Below, in pieces: positions 20,086 through 28,829 of a stretch of 64,000 bases of DNA (position 1 is the stretch's first letter; each line of letters begins with the position of its first letter). The translations under genes and the position numbers were made by a program. A model generated the notes under the pieces. That model saw only the letters and a list, made by a program, of their open reading frames with translations. It made no database searches and was not told where the DNA came from. The stretch spans positions 263,811-327,810 of the forward strand of contig MKST01000002.1 of the NCBI GenBank assembly GCA_001897355.1. Reading direction: 5' to 3'. Origin of the DNA: Solirubrobacterales bacterium 67-14 (GTDB taxonomy: Bacteria; Actinomycetota; Thermoleophilia; Solirubrobacterales; 70-9).

Positions 20086-21096
20086 GTGGGTCTGACCGTC
20101 TCCGATATCGCCTCGGCCGCCGGCGTCTCCCAGGCAACCGCGGCCCGGGCGCTCGGCAACTACGGATCGGTCAGCGACGGCGCCCGCGAGAAGGTGCTCG
20201 AAGCCGCCAACCGGCTGGGCTACCGCCGCAACGAGCTGGCCGCCGCCCTGGTCGCCGGATCAACCCAGACGATCGGCCTGGTCGTCGGTGACATCGAGAA
20301 CCCGTTCTTCGCCACGGTCGCCCGCGGGGTCGCCGACGCGGTGGAGGTGGAGGGCCACACCCTTCTGCTGGCCAACTCGGACGAAGACCTCGAGCGTGAG
20401 CGCCACGCCGTCGAGGCACTCCGCTCGCGCCAGGTCGACGGCCTGATCGTCGCCAGCTCCTCGGTCGAGGACATCTCCCTCCTCGAATCGGCCTCCGCCT
20501 CGGGCACGCCCGTGGTGCTGATCGACCGACCCATGCCCGACGCGAAGCTGGACACGGTCACGGTCGAGAACGAGGCCGGCGCCGAAGCCGCGGTGGCCCA
20601 CCTGATCGAGGTCGGCCATCGCCGGATCGGGGTCGTCACGGACCGGCCCGAAATCGCCTCCACGGGCGAGCGGCTGGACGGGTACCGGGCCGCCCTCGAC
20701 CAGGCCGGCCTGGAGTTCGACGAGGAGCTGGTGGTCGAGGGCGGACCGAGTCAGGAAGACGGGCGGCGTGGAGCGCTGAAGCTGCTCGACCGGGCGGATC
20801 GTCCGACCGCGCTCTTCACGGCTTCGAACCTCGCCACCTATGGCGCCCTCTCGGCGATCGCCTCCTTGGGGCTCACGATCCCGGATGACGTGGCGCTGAT
20901 CGGCTTTGACGACTTTCCCCTGGCCGAGGTGCTGGCCCCACCGATCTCCGTGGTCTCGCAGCCGGTGAGCCAGATCGGGCAAGAGGCCGGCCGGCTCCTG
21001 CTCGAACGCCTGGCGGGCGAGCAGGGACCGCCGCGACGGGTCCGCCTGAAGACCGCGCTGACGGTCCGCGGCTCGAGTGGGGGGCCGCGCTCATGA
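20086..21096 (+). CDS. LacI-family transcriptional regulator
   Basis: An N-terminal LacI helix-turn-helix (LTVSDIASAAGVSQATAARALG) is followed by a hinge helix and a periplasmic-binding-protein-like sensor domain starting TIGLVVGDIENPFFA. About 336 residues. Several starts are possible (GTG 20062, ATG 20068, GTG 20086); the last gives the usual short lead before TVSDIA and leaves room for the operators, though no clear ribosome site precedes any of them. The gene overlaps the first M20 gene by four bases, so the regulator is co-expressed with catabolic genes. Effector likely a fructosamine or its phosphate (inference). Confidence 0.9.
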   Translation: MGLTVSDIASAAGVSQATAARALGNYGSVSDGAREKVLEAANRLGYRRNELAAALVAGSTQTIGLVVGDIENPFFATVARGVADAVEVEGHTLLLANSDEDLERERHAVEALRSRQVDGLIVASSSVEDISLLESASASGTPVVLIDRPMPDAKLDTVTVENEAGAEAAVAHLIEVGHRRIGVVTDRPEIASTGERLDGYRAALDQAGLEFDEELVVEGGPSQEDGRRGALKLLDRADRPTALFTASNLATYGALSAIASLGLTIPDDVALIGFDDFPLAEVLAPPISVVSQPVSQIGQEAGRLLLERLAGEQGPPRRVRLKTALTVRGSSGGPRS

Positions 21097-22235
21097 GTGG
21101 GATCGAAGACAGCGTGGTGGCACCGTTGCTGGAGCGCTTGGTCGCCTGCGACTCGACCAACCCCGACCTCGTGCCCGGCGGGGCCGGCGAGGCCGGGGTG
21201 GCGGCGATCGTGGCGGCCGAGTTGGAGGCTGCCGGCTTCGAGGTCGAGTTGAAGGACGTCCTGCCGGGAAGGCCCAACGTGGTCGGCCGCCTGCCCGGGA
21301 CCGGGGGCGGGCGTTCGTTGCTCTTCTGTTCGCATACCGATGTGGTCGCGGCCGGGCCGGAGGGATTCCAGCCCCGGATCGAGGACGGGCGGATGCTGGG
21401 CCGCGGCGTCAACGACATGAAGGGCGGCCTGGCCGCCAGCCTGGTCGCCGCGCGGCGGATCGCCGAGGGCGGTCCCCTGGCCGGCGACCTGATCGTGGCC
21501 GGGGTGATCGACGAGGAGTACAAGTCGGCCGGCGCGATCGCGCTGGCCGAGGCGATCTCGCCCGACGCCGCGATCCTGCCCGAGCAGAGCAACCTTGAAC
21601 TGATCACCGCCCACGGCGGCTTTGCCTGGTTCGAGCTGGTCAGCCACGGGGTCGAATCCGCCGGCATCGAACCCGACACCGGCATCGACTCGATCTCCCT
21701 GCTGGGCCCGGTGCTGGACGGGATCGCCGCACTCGACCGCGAGCTGGCCGGCCGCGAGCCGGCTGCCTACGGCCGGCCCTCGGTCCACGCCTCGACGATC
21801 AGCGGGGGCAGCCAGTACCCGGCCTATCCGGAGCGCACGACCCTCGGCATCGAGCGCTGCCTGGTGCCGGGCGAGACCTGGTCCGGCGCGAAGGCCGAGA
21901 TCGAAGCGATGATGGCCGCTGCCCAGGGGGCGGATGAACGCTTCCGGGCCGATCTCGAGATGATCGTCGGCCGCAACCCGGTCGAGCTGGACGAGGACGA
22001 GCCGATCATCGAAGCGCTCGCCCTGGCCACCTCGGAGCGCCTTGGCCGGCCGGCGGTCCGCCGTGGCGACATGGGCTGGATGGACTCGGGAATCCTCGCC
22101 GAGGCGGGTGTGCCCTGCGTCGTCTTCGGGCCGACCGGCACCCTGGAGCACACACCCGACGAGTGGGTGGACATCGCCTCCCTCGACCTCTGCGCCGAGA
22201 TCCTCGAAGCCACCGCCCGGAAGTTCTGCGGCTGA
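21093..22235 (+). CDS. M20-family metallopeptidase/deacylase (ArgE/DapE-like), copy A
   Basis: Di-zinc hydrolase of 380 residues. Metal ligands are visible: SHTDVV (His and Asp), GRGVNDMKGG (bridging Asp), IDEEYKSAG (general-base Glu plus ligand) and a late EHTPDEW His. The central dimerisation domain is present. Family members remove acyl groups from amino acids (ArgE, DapE) or cleave dipeptides. It overlaps both neighbours (ATGA with lacI, TGATG with the decarboxylase). It is strongly similar to the second M20 gene two positions downstream (shared ACDSTNP and LVPGGAGEA), a local duplication. Likely acts on an acylated or peptide-linked amino acid released in this pathway. Confidence 0.88.
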   Translation: MSGIEDSVVAPLLERLVACDSTNPDLVPGGAGEAGVAAIVAAELEAAGFEVELKDVLPGRPNVVGRLPGTGGGRSLLFCSHTDVVAAGPEGFQPRIEDGRMLGRGVNDMKGGLAASLVAARRIAEGGPLAGDLIVAGVIDEEYKSAGAIALAEAISPDAAILPEQSNLELITAHGGFAWFELVSHGVESAGIEPDTGIDSISLLGPVLDGIAALDRELAGREPAAYGRPSVHASTISGGSQYPAYPERTTLGIERCLVPGETWSGAKAEIEAMMAAAQGADERFRADLEMIVGRNPVELDEDEPIIEALALATSERLGRPAVRRGDMGWMDSGILAEAGVPCVVFGPTGTLEHTPDEWVDIASLDLCAEILEATARKFCG

Positions 22236-23497
22236 TGGAGAGACCGGCCTCGCACTCGGAGTTGGCCGAGCTGAGCCCGGGACTGCGACCCGGCCCGGAC
22301 GGCCGCCTCGCCTTCGGCGGCTGTGCGCTGGCCGACCTGGCCGCCGAGTTCGGCACGGCAGCGATCCTGGTCGACGTCGCAACCCTCCGCTCGACCGCCG
22401 AGCGTTACGTCGAGGCCACCACCGCGATCCGGCCGAACAGCCGGGTGCACTTCGCCACCAAGGCCTTCCCCGTGCCGGCGGTCGTCGGGCTGATGGCGGA
22501 AGCCGGTCTCTACTGTGACGTGGCTTCGGCCGGCGAGCTGGCGATCGCCCTGGCCGGCGGCATGCCGGCCGAACGCATCCTGCTGCATGGCAATGCCAAG
22601 ACCGACCTTGACATCGGCGCCGCACTCGAGGCCGGGATCGGCCTGATCGTGATCGACTCGTTCGACGACATCGATCGGATCGAGCGGCTGGCCGAGCGCC
22701 CCCAGCCGGTGATCGTGCGAATCAACCCGGGCGTGCTGGCCCCGACCCACGAGGCGATGGCCACCGGACACGGCGAGTCGAAGTTCGGGATTCCGAACGG
22801 GCAAGTCGAGGCCGCGATCGCGCGCGCCGCGGCCTCACCGAAGATGGAGATGCTGGGCCTCCACGTCCACATCGGCTCTCAGATACTCGAGTTGGAGCCG
22901 TTCGTCGAGTCGGTCGAGCGGATCGCGGCGCTTGGCACGTTCGATCTGTACGACCTCGGCGGCGGCCTCGGATCGCGCTATGCGATGGACGAGCCGGTGG
23001 CCCCCTCGATCGAGGACTATGCCGAGGCGTTGTTCGGCGCGGCGGCCGTCCACCTGCCCGACGAGAGCGTCGTGGCGATCGAACCCGGCCGCTCTACCGT
23101 CGCACCGGCCGGGATCAGCCTCTACTCGGTGGTCGGGGTGAAACGGGGCGATCGCACCTTCGTGGCAATCGACGGGGGCATGGGCGACAACATGGAGACC
23201 GCGCTCTACGGGACGCGCTTCTGGCCGGCCATCGTCGACAAGGACGGCGGCCCGGAACGCTGCGACGTGGTCGGCCATCACTGCGAAACCGGTGACCGGC
23301 TGGCGACGGATGCCTGGCTGTCCTCGCCGGAGGTCGGCGACCTGCTGGTGATCCCCGTGACCGGCGCCTACTGCCACTCGATGGCCAACAACTACAACGC
23401 GATGCCCCGGCCACCGGTGATCTTCGTGGAGGACGGCGACGCCCGGGTCGCGATACGGCGGGAGACGATCGCCGACCTGCTGGGCCGGGCAACCTGA
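22235..23497 (+). CDS. Diaminopimelate-decarboxylase-like PLP enzyme (fold type III)
   Basis: 420 residues from the ATG overlapping the previous stop; the ORF-track start at 22163 lies inside the M20 gene. The PLP lysine is in VHFATKAFP. HVHIGSQI, GGGLGSRY, AIEPGR and the C-terminal GAYCHSMANNYN match the alanine-racemase-like decarboxylases, with the Cys and Tyr used for substrate binding and catalysis in LysA. Its position in a catabolic operon rather than with dap genes suggests decarboxylation of lysine, diaminopimelate or a related basic amino acid set free by deglycation. It may instead be the biosynthetic LysA; genome context elsewhere would decide. Confidence 0.82.
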   Translation: MERPASHSELAELSPGLRPGPDGRLAFGGCALADLAAEFGTAAILVDVATLRSTAERYVEATTAIRPNSRVHFATKAFPVPAVVGLMAEAGLYCDVASAGELAIALAGGMPAERILLHGNAKTDLDIGAALEAGIGLIVIDSFDDIDRIERLAERPQPVIVRINPGVLAPTHEAMATGHGESKFGIPNGQVEAAIARAAASPKMEMLGLHVHIGSQILELEPFVESVERIAALGTFDLYDLGGGLGSRYAMDEPVAPSIEDYAEALFGAAAVHLPDESVVAIEPGRSTVAPAGISLYSVVGVKRGDRTFVAIDGGMGDNMETALYGTRFWPAIVDKDGGPERCDVVGHHCETGDRLATDAWLSSPEVGDLLVIPVTGAYCHSMANNYNAMPRPPVIFVEDGDARVAIRRETIADLLGRAT

Positions 23498-23501
23498 ACC
23501 G

Positions 23502-24635
23502 ATGGACGAGCGGGAGATCGCAGCGCTGCTGGCTGAGCTGGTCGCCTGTGATTCGACCAACCCGGAGCTGGTCCCGGGCGGAGCCGGCGAGGCCGCCCAC
23601 GCCGCCCTGGTCGCCGACCGGATGGAGCGGCTCGGCTTCCGGGTGGAAGTGGCCGATGTCGCTCCGGGCCGGCCCAACGTGGTTGCCACGCTGCCCGGCA
23701 CCGGGGACGGTCGCCGCCTGATGATCTGCGGGCACGGCGACGTGGTGGGCGCCGCGCCCGAAGCCTTTCGGCCGCGGATCGACGGCGACCGGATGCGGGG
23801 ACGGGGCACGATCGACATGAAGGGCGGCCTGGTCGCCGGCATGGCGGCCGCGGCCAGGATCGCCGCCGCCGGCCCGCTGGCCGGTGACCTGATCCTCGCC
23901 GTCGTGGCCGACGAAGAGTTCCGGAGCGCCGGGGCCGAGGCGCTCGTCGCCGAACAGAAGGCGGACGGTGCGATCCTGCCCGAGCAGACCGACCTGGACC
24001 TGGTCATCGAACACGGCGGCTTCGCCTGGTTCGAGATCACCTGCCATGGGGTCGAGGCCGCCGGCGACGACCCCGAGGGCGGAGTCGATGCGATCGCGCA
24101 CCTCGGCCGCACGCTCGACGGCCTGCTCGCCCTCGACCGAGAGTTGGCGGAGAGGCCGGCGGCGCCCTACGGGCGTCCCTGCCTCCACGCCGGGATGCTC
24201 TCGGGAGGGACCCAGCTCTCCGCCTACCCGGCCGAGGCCCGGGTCGGCATCGAGCGCTGCACCGTACCCGGCGAAACCTGGCAGCAAGCCCAGCGGGAGC
24301 TCGAGGCGCTGATCGACCAGGCCAGCCCGGGGGATCCCCGAGCCGGCCTCACCTTGAGCACGCTGCTCGGGCGGGACCCGGTCCGCCTCGACGCCGGCGA
24401 GCCCGTGGTCGAGAAACTGGCCGAATCGGTCGCGTCCGTACTCGGTCGGGCTCCGGTCCTGCGCGGTGACATGGGGTGGATGGACTCCGGCGTGCTGACC
24501 CCGGCCGGGATCCCCTGCGTCGCCTTCGGCCCGATCGGCGGCGGCGAGCACACGCCGGACGAGTGGGTGGATCTCCCTTCGGTCGCCGCCTGTGCCGCCG
24601 TGCTCGAGGAGACCGCGCGCCGTTTCTGTTCCTGA
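23502..24635 (+). CDS. M20-family metallopeptidase/deacylase (ArgE/DapE-like), copy B
   Basis: 377 residues, paralogue of copy A. Ligand motifs: CGHGDVV, GRGTIDMKGG, VADEEFRSAG and GEHTPDEW. In GHGDVV the Thr of copy A is Gly, and RGRGTID replaces GRGVND, so the metal set is intact but the pocket probably differs. It begins four bases after the decarboxylase stop and ends the run of four tightly spaced plus-strand genes led by lacI. Two diverged copies flanking a decarboxylase suggests two related substrates or a hetero-dimer. Confidence 0.88.
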   Translation: MDEREIAALLAELVACDSTNPELVPGGAGEAAHAALVADRMERLGFRVEVADVAPGRPNVVATLPGTGDGRRLMICGHGDVVGAAPEAFRPRIDGDRMRGRGTIDMKGGLVAGMAAAARIAAAGPLAGDLILAVVADEEFRSAGAEALVAEQKADGAILPEQTDLDLVIEHGGFAWFEITCHGVEAAGDDPEGGVDAIAHLGRTLDGLLALDRELAERPAAPYGRPCLHAGMLSGGTQLSAYPAEARVGIERCTVPGETWQQAQRELEALIDQASPGDPRAGLTLSTLLGRDPVRLDAGEPVVEKLAESVASVLGRAPVLRGDMGWMDSGVLTPAGIPCVAFGPIGGGEHTPDEWVDLPSVAACAAVLEETARRFCS

Positions 24636-24661
24636 GCCGCGGCTGCCATAGGCTGAGGGGC

Positions 24662-25300
24662 ATGTCGGAGGGTTTCATCCATGTCTTCGAGCCGGGAGAT
24701 CCGGGTCGGACCCTGCTGCTGCTCCACGGAACCGGCGGCGACGAGAACGATCTCGTCTCGCTGGGCCGGCAACTGGCTCCGGGGGCGGGGATCATCAGCC
24801 CTCGCGGCAAGGTGGTGGAGAACGGCATGCCGAGGTTCTTCCGGCGCCTCGCGGTCGGGCAACTGGACATCCCGGACCTTCTGGCCCGAACCGACGAACT
24901 GGCCGACTGGGTGGCCACCGCCGCTTCCGACTACGGCTTCGATCCGGCCGGGCTGATCGGCATCGGGCTCTCGAACGGGGCCAACATCGCCGCCAGCATG
25001 CTCTTCCGGCGGCCGGGGCTCCTCGCCGGCGCGGCCCTGCTGAGGCCGATGCTGCCGTACGACCCGCCCGATGATCTCGACCTGGCCGGGGCACCGGTGC
25101 TGGTCGCCTCCGGCGGCCGTGACCAGTTCGTGCCGGCGGCGGAAAGCGAGCAACTCGCCCGCCAGCTGGAGAGCCACGGCGCGAAGGTGGAATACGCCTT
25201 CGATCCCAACGCCGGCCACGGCTTGACCCAGGATGACTTGAAGGCCGCCTTTCGCTGGCTGCAAGGCTTGAAGCCGGCGGCCGGCGATCAATCACCATAA
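24662..25300 (+). CDS. Alpha/beta-hydrolase, phospholipase/carboxylesterase family
   Basis: 212 residues from the ATG giving MSEGFIHVFEPG; the longer ORF overlaps the M20 gene. Elements of the fold: LLLHGTGGDENDL (oxyanion loop), GLSNGA nucleophile elbow, GGRDQFVP with the acid, and AGHGL with the His. The closest known pattern is the YpfH/MhqD group of small carboxylesterases. No signal peptide, so cytoplasmic. It may be read with the upstream catabolic genes (26-bp gap), but its role in them is unclear. Confidence 0.88.
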   Translation: MSEGFIHVFEPGDPGRTLLLLHGTGGDENDLVSLGRQLAPGAGIISPRGKVVENGMPRFFRRLAVGQLDIPDLLARTDELADWVATAASDYGFDPAGLIGIGLSNGANIAASMLFRRPGLLAGAALLRPMLPYDPPDDLDLAGAPVLVASGGRDQFVPAAESEQLARQLESHGAKVEYAFDPNAGHGLTQDDLKAAFRWLQGLKPAAGDQSP

Positions 25301-25370
25301 TGTCGATCAGCTTTATAGATTATTTGGCTCCGCCCGCGGGACCGACCCACATGACACCAACAGGAGAAAA

Positions 25371-26666
25371 ATGAGCGACGAAGAGAAGCAGTACGGCCCC
25401 GAGACCAACGCGATCCGGGCCGGTCACAACCCCGACCCCGCGACCAACGCGCTGGCGGTCCCGATCTACCAGACGGTCGCCTACGAGTTCGATGACGCCC
25501 AGCACGCACAGGACCTGTTCGCGCTGGCCGAGCCGGGCAACATCTACACCCGGATCATGAACCCGACCTGGAACGTGCTCGAGGAGCGGCTCGCCGCGCT
25601 CCAGGGCGGGATCGCATCCCTGGTCCTGGCTTCCGGCCAGGCGGCGGTTCTCTACTCGGTGCTGAACGTGACCCGGGCCGGGGACAACATCATCTCGACC
25701 TCGACCATCTACGGCGGCACCTACAACCTGTTCGCCCACACCCTCCCGCAGTACGGGATCGAGGTCCGCTTCGCCGACCCCGACGATCCGGCGAAGGTGG
25801 CCGAACTGACCGACGAGAACACCCGCCTGGTCTTCGGCGAAGTGATCGGCAACCCGAAGCTGAACGTGCTCGACGTCGAGGCCTGGGCCGACGCCGCCCA
25901 CGCCCAGGGCCTGCCGCTGGTCGTCGACAACACCGTTCCTACGCCGGTACTGGCCGACGTGTTCGGGCTGGGCGCCGACATCGCCGTGCACTCGGCGACC
26001 AAGTTCATCGGTGGCCTCGGCACCACGCTCGGCGGCGTGATCATCGACTCCGGCAACTTCGACTGGGTCGCAAACGGCGAGCGTTTCCCCGGCCTGACCC
26101 AGCCCGATCCCTCGTACCACGGGGTCGTCTGGAGTGACGCGCTCGGCCCGGCCGCCTACGTCGGCCGTGCCCGCACCGTGCTGCTCCGCAACATGGGCGC
26201 GGCCCTCTCGCCGTTCAACGCGTTCATCCTGCTCCAGGGCATCCAGACCCTGCCGATCCGGATGGAGCGCCACAGCGAGAACGCCCTGGCGATCGCCAAG
26301 CACCTCAAGGACCATGCCGGCGTCACCTGGGTCTCCTACCCGGGCCTAGAAGGCAGCCCCGGCTACGAGACCGGCAAGAAGGTGCTGCCGAACGGCGGCA
26401 GCGCCCTGGTCGCTTTCGGGATCGAGGGTGGCCGCGACGCCGGCCGCAAGTTCATCGACTCGCTGGAGATGTTCTCCCACGTGGCCAACATCGGCGACGC
26501 CAAGTCGCTGGCGATCCACCCGGCGACCACCACCCACTCGCAGCTCAACGACGAGGAGCTCGAGAGCGCCGGGGTCAGCCCGGACATGGTCCGCCTCTCG
26601 GTCGGCATCGAGTCGCTCGAGGACATCAAGGCCGACATCGACCAGGCGCTGGCCAAGGCGTCGTAG
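25371..26666 (+). CDS. metY: O-acetylhomoserine sulfhydrylase (MetY)
   Basis: PLP enzyme that makes homocysteine from O-acetylhomoserine and sulfide in the direct sulfhydrylation route to methionine. 431 residues, the size of MetY rather than the shorter MetB/MetC. Cys/Met-metabolism fold shown by YTRIMNPTWNVLEERLAAL, the cofactor-stacking region ISTSTIYGGTYNLF, and the PLP lysine in HSATKFIGG. AGGAGAA lies just upstream of the ATG. One base from metX, with which it forms an operon. No SAM riboswitch fits in the 70-bp upstream gap. Confidence 0.95.
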   Translation: MSDEEKQYGPETNAIRAGHNPDPATNALAVPIYQTVAYEFDDAQHAQDLFALAEPGNIYTRIMNPTWNVLEERLAALQGGIASLVLASGQAAVLYSVLNVTRAGDNIISTSTIYGGTYNLFAHTLPQYGIEVRFADPDDPAKVAELTDENTRLVFGEVIGNPKLNVLDVEAWADAAHAQGLPLVVDNTVPTPVLADVFGLGADIAVHSATKFIGGLGTTLGGVIIDSGNFDWVANGERFPGLTQPDPSYHGVVWSDALGPAAYVGRARTVLLRNMGAALSPFNAFILLQGIQTLPIRMERHSENALAIAKHLKDHAGVTWVSYPGLEGSPGYETGKKVLPNGGSALVAFGIEGGRDAGRKFIDSLEMFSHVANIGDAKSLAIHPATTTHSQLNDEELESAGVSPDMVRLSVGIESLEDIKADIDQALAKAS

Positions 26667-27896
26667 ATGCTGGACGGGTCCGCCCGTAACGCATTGTTGC
26701 CCGACGGGGAGCCGTCCGGCGTCGGCATCGTCGAGACCAAGCGGGCGGTCGTCTTCGAAGGCGACCGCCCGCTGACCCTCGCCTCCGGCGCCACCCTGCC
26801 GGAGGTCGAGGTCGCCTACGAGACCTACGGCGAGCTCAACGCCGAGAAGTCGAACGCGGTCTTCATCTGCCACGCCCTCTCCGGCGACGCCCACGCGGCC
26901 GGGGTCCACCAGGGCGATGATCCGAACCGGCCCGGCTGGTGGGACAACATCGTCGGCCCCGGCCGGGCGCTGGACACCGACCGCTTCTTCGTGATCTGCG
27001 CCAACGTGCTCGGTGGCTGCAAGGGGACCACCGGGCCGAGCTCGATCGACCCGGCCAGCGGCAAGCCCTACGGCCTCCGCTTCCCGCTGGTCCAGGTCCG
27101 TGACCTGGTCGAGACCCACCGGGCCCTGCTTCGTGAACTCGGGATCGAGCGGCTGCTGGCCGCGGTCGGCGGCTCGCTCGGCGGCATGCAGGCGCTGCAG
27201 TGGGCGATCGACCACCCGACCGAGGTCGACGGGGCCGCGATCATCGCCGCCTCGGCCCGGCTATCGGCCCAGAACATCGCCTTCTCCGCGGTCGCCCGGG
27301 AGGCGATCATGCGCGACCCCGATTTCGCCGGCGGCGACTACTACGAGAACGAGCGCCGACCCGATGCCGGGCTCGCCCTGGCCCGGATGATCGGCCACAT
27401 CACCTACCTTTCCGAGGAGTCGATGCGGGAGAAGTTCGGCCGCCGGATCCAGGATGCGGAGGTACCTCGCTTCGGCTTCGACGTCGACTTCCAGGTCGAG
27501 AGCTACCTCCATTACCAGGGCCAGTCCTTCGTCGGCCGCTTCGACGCCAACACCTACCTCTACATGGGCCGGACCATGGATTACTTCGATCCCTTCGAAG
27601 ACCGGGTCCACGTCCAGCAGCAGATCGCGCAGGGCGAAACCAGCTTCCTGGTCGTCTCCTTCGACTCCGACTGGCGCTTCTCGACCGAGCACGCGCGGGT
27701 CTTGGCCAGCGAACTGCGCGGAGCCGGCGCGCCGGTCACCTTCCAGGAGATCTCCTCCCCCCATGGCCACGACTCCTTCCTCTTCCCCGACCCGGCCGAG
27801 TACCACCGGACGGTGGCCGGCTACCTCGATCGCCTCGCCACCCAGAAGGGCATCCGGCCCCGCCAGGGCTTGGCCACCGCGGGAGGCCCGGGTTGA
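26667..27896 (+). CDS. metX: Homoserine O-acetyltransferase (MetX)
   Basis: Activates homoserine with acetyl-CoA (or succinyl-CoA in some lineages) to supply MetY. 409 residues with the alpha/beta-hydrolase-like triad: Ser in GGSLGGMQALQW, Asp in VVSFDSDWRF, and His in PHGHDSFL. ICHALSGDAHAAG and GCKGTTGPSS are further MetX signatures. It starts immediately after the metY stop and overlaps metW at its end. Acyl-donor preference is not evident. Confidence 0.95.
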   Translation: MLDGSARNALLPDGEPSGVGIVETKRAVVFEGDRPLTLASGATLPEVEVAYETYGELNAEKSNAVFICHALSGDAHAAGVHQGDDPNRPGWWDNIVGPGRALDTDRFFVICANVLGGCKGTTGPSSIDPASGKPYGLRFPLVQVRDLVETHRALLRELGIERLLAAVGGSLGGMQALQWAIDHPTEVDGAAIIAASARLSAQNIAFSAVAREAIMRDPDFAGGDYYENERRPDAGLALARMIGHITYLSEESMREKFGRRIQDAEVPRFGFDVDFQVESYLHYQGQSFVGRFDANTYLYMGRTMDYFDPFEDRVHVQQQIAQGETSFLVVSFDSDWRFSTEHARVLASELRGAGAPVTFQEISSPHGHDSFLFPDPAEYHRTVAGYLDRLATQKGIRPRQGLATAGGPG

Positions 27897-28486
27897 GGCC
27901 GGACCTCGACATCCTCGCCGGGCTGGTCGGCTCCGGCCAGCGGGTGCTCGACCTCGGCTGCGGCGACGGTGCCCTGTTGGAGAACCTGATCAGTGAACGG
28001 GACTGCTCCGGGCTGGGCGTCGAACGGGAGCTCGACGACTTCCACGCCTGCATCGCCCGGGGCGTGCCGGTGACCCAGGGCGACCTGGAAGAGGAGCTGC
28101 CCCGGTTCGGGGCCGGTGACTTCGACGTCGCGGTGCTTTCGCTGACCCTGCAGGCGGTCAGCCGGCCGGACCGGGTGCTGACCGAGATGAAGCGGGTCGC
28201 GCCCCGGCTGGTCGTCTCGCTGCCGAACTTCGCCCATTGGCGGCTCCGGGCCACGGTCGCGCTGCGGGGCCGCATGCCGGTCACCGACGCCCTCCCATAC
28301 CAGTGGTTCGACACCCCGAACATCCACCTCTGCACGATCGTCGATTTCGAAGAGCTGGCGACCGGGCTCGACCTCGGGATCGAGCGCCGCATCCTGATCG
28401 ACGCCAACGGCCGCCACGCCCCGAAGCTCACCAACCGCGCCCCGAACCTCCTCGCCGAACGCGCCGTCTACTCCCTCACGGCCTGA
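27893..28486 (+). CDS. metW: MetW-like class I methyltransferase
   Basis: 197 residues. The SAM-binding glycine motif is VLDLGCGDGALLENL, with GLGVERELDDFHACIARG and QGDLEEELPRF matching MetW proteins, which sit beside metX in many bacteria and are thought to act with MetX in methionine synthesis. The start is a TTG overlapping the metX stop (TTGA), preceded by GGGAGG. The ORF-track version beginning at 27200 is shadow within metX. Ends the met operon. Confidence 0.9.
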   Translation: MRPDLDILAGLVGSGQRVLDLGCGDGALLENLISERDCSGLGVERELDDFHACIARGVPVTQGDLEEELPRFGAGDFDVAVLSLTLQAVSRPDRVLTEMKRVAPRLVVSLPNFAHWRLRATVALRGRMPVTDALPYQWFDTPNIHLCTIVDFEELATGLDLGIERRILIDANGRHAPKLTNRAPNLLAERAVYSLTA

Positions 28487-28583
28487 CTTTCCTCACAAGT
28501 CCGTGACAGATGTGTGACGGAATAGCGACAAAACGGCGCAAATCACTTGATCTCGTAAACCCATCCCTTACGCTGAAATCAGC

Positions 28584-28676
28584 GGAGGGTGAAGCTGCCA
28601 GGTGGTGGCGAGCGCTTGAAACACGTGAGTCCGAGCTAGCCGTTCGGATGGGGTTCGAGTCCCCCGCCCTCCGCCA
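28584..28676 (+). tRNA. Atypical Sec/Ser-type tRNA with 8/4 acceptor-T arrangement and UGA in the loop
   Basis: A 93-nt tRNA with encoded CCA and discriminator G. GGAGGGTG pairs with CGCCCTCC over eight base pairs, and the T stem is GGGG/CCCC around a standard TTCGAGT loop (8/4; a 7/5 reading leaves a T-C mismatch). The D arm folds as six pairs with a four-base AGGT loop, the selenocysteine-tRNA style, and there is a long variable arm (TCCGA/TCGGA). The anticodon loop would be CTTGAAA, giving UGA (serine UCA/UCG), not the UCA of tRNA-Sec. The anticodon stem is poor: only two Watson-Crick pairs and a wobble. Could be an allo-tRNA, a diverged selC, or a tRNA-derived regulatory RNA. Confidence 0.6.
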
Positions 28677-28829
28677 TAAATTCGCTGGGCCGAAGAACGT
28701 CAGGCGAGCAACGTTTCAAGCAAACCGCGGGTGGCTCCCGCCCTGTGGCATCTTCGGTCCCAGCATTCTGCTTGGTACTATTCAGATACGTGTTTCAAGC
28801 GTTCGGGAGTAGCTCTCCCGTCACCTTCA
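28677..28829 (+). ncRNA. Structured RNA segment downstream of the odd tRNA, with anti-anticodon-arm sequence
   Basis: No reading frame here looks real, but the sequence is full of paired segments. GCTGGGCCGAAGA at 28684 pairs with TCTTCGGTCCCAGC at 28751 with one bulge. Inside is a GCGGG/CCCGC hairpin at 28727-28741, and a further hairpin CGGGAG/CTCCCG occupies 28804-28820. ACGTGTTTCAAGCG at 28788-28801 is the exact reverse complement of 28613-28626 in the tRNA. A shorter copy, GTTTCAAGC, occurs at 28713. The segment is followed by a terminator, so tRNA and this region may be one transcript. Confidence 0.45.

Noticed and set aside
20838-22625. 595-residue minus-strand ORF opposite lacI and M20
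   Set aside because: Arg/Pro/Gly-rich antisense frame without a start context; the sense genes carry intact family motifs.
25301-25370. SAM riboswitch before metY
   Set aside because: Only 70 bases are available and no conserved riboswitch helices were seen.
28613-28801. Invertible DNA segment using the 14-bp inverted repeats
   Set aside because: Inversion between the repeats would destroy the tRNA 3' half, and no recombinase is nearby; RNA pairing is the simpler reading.
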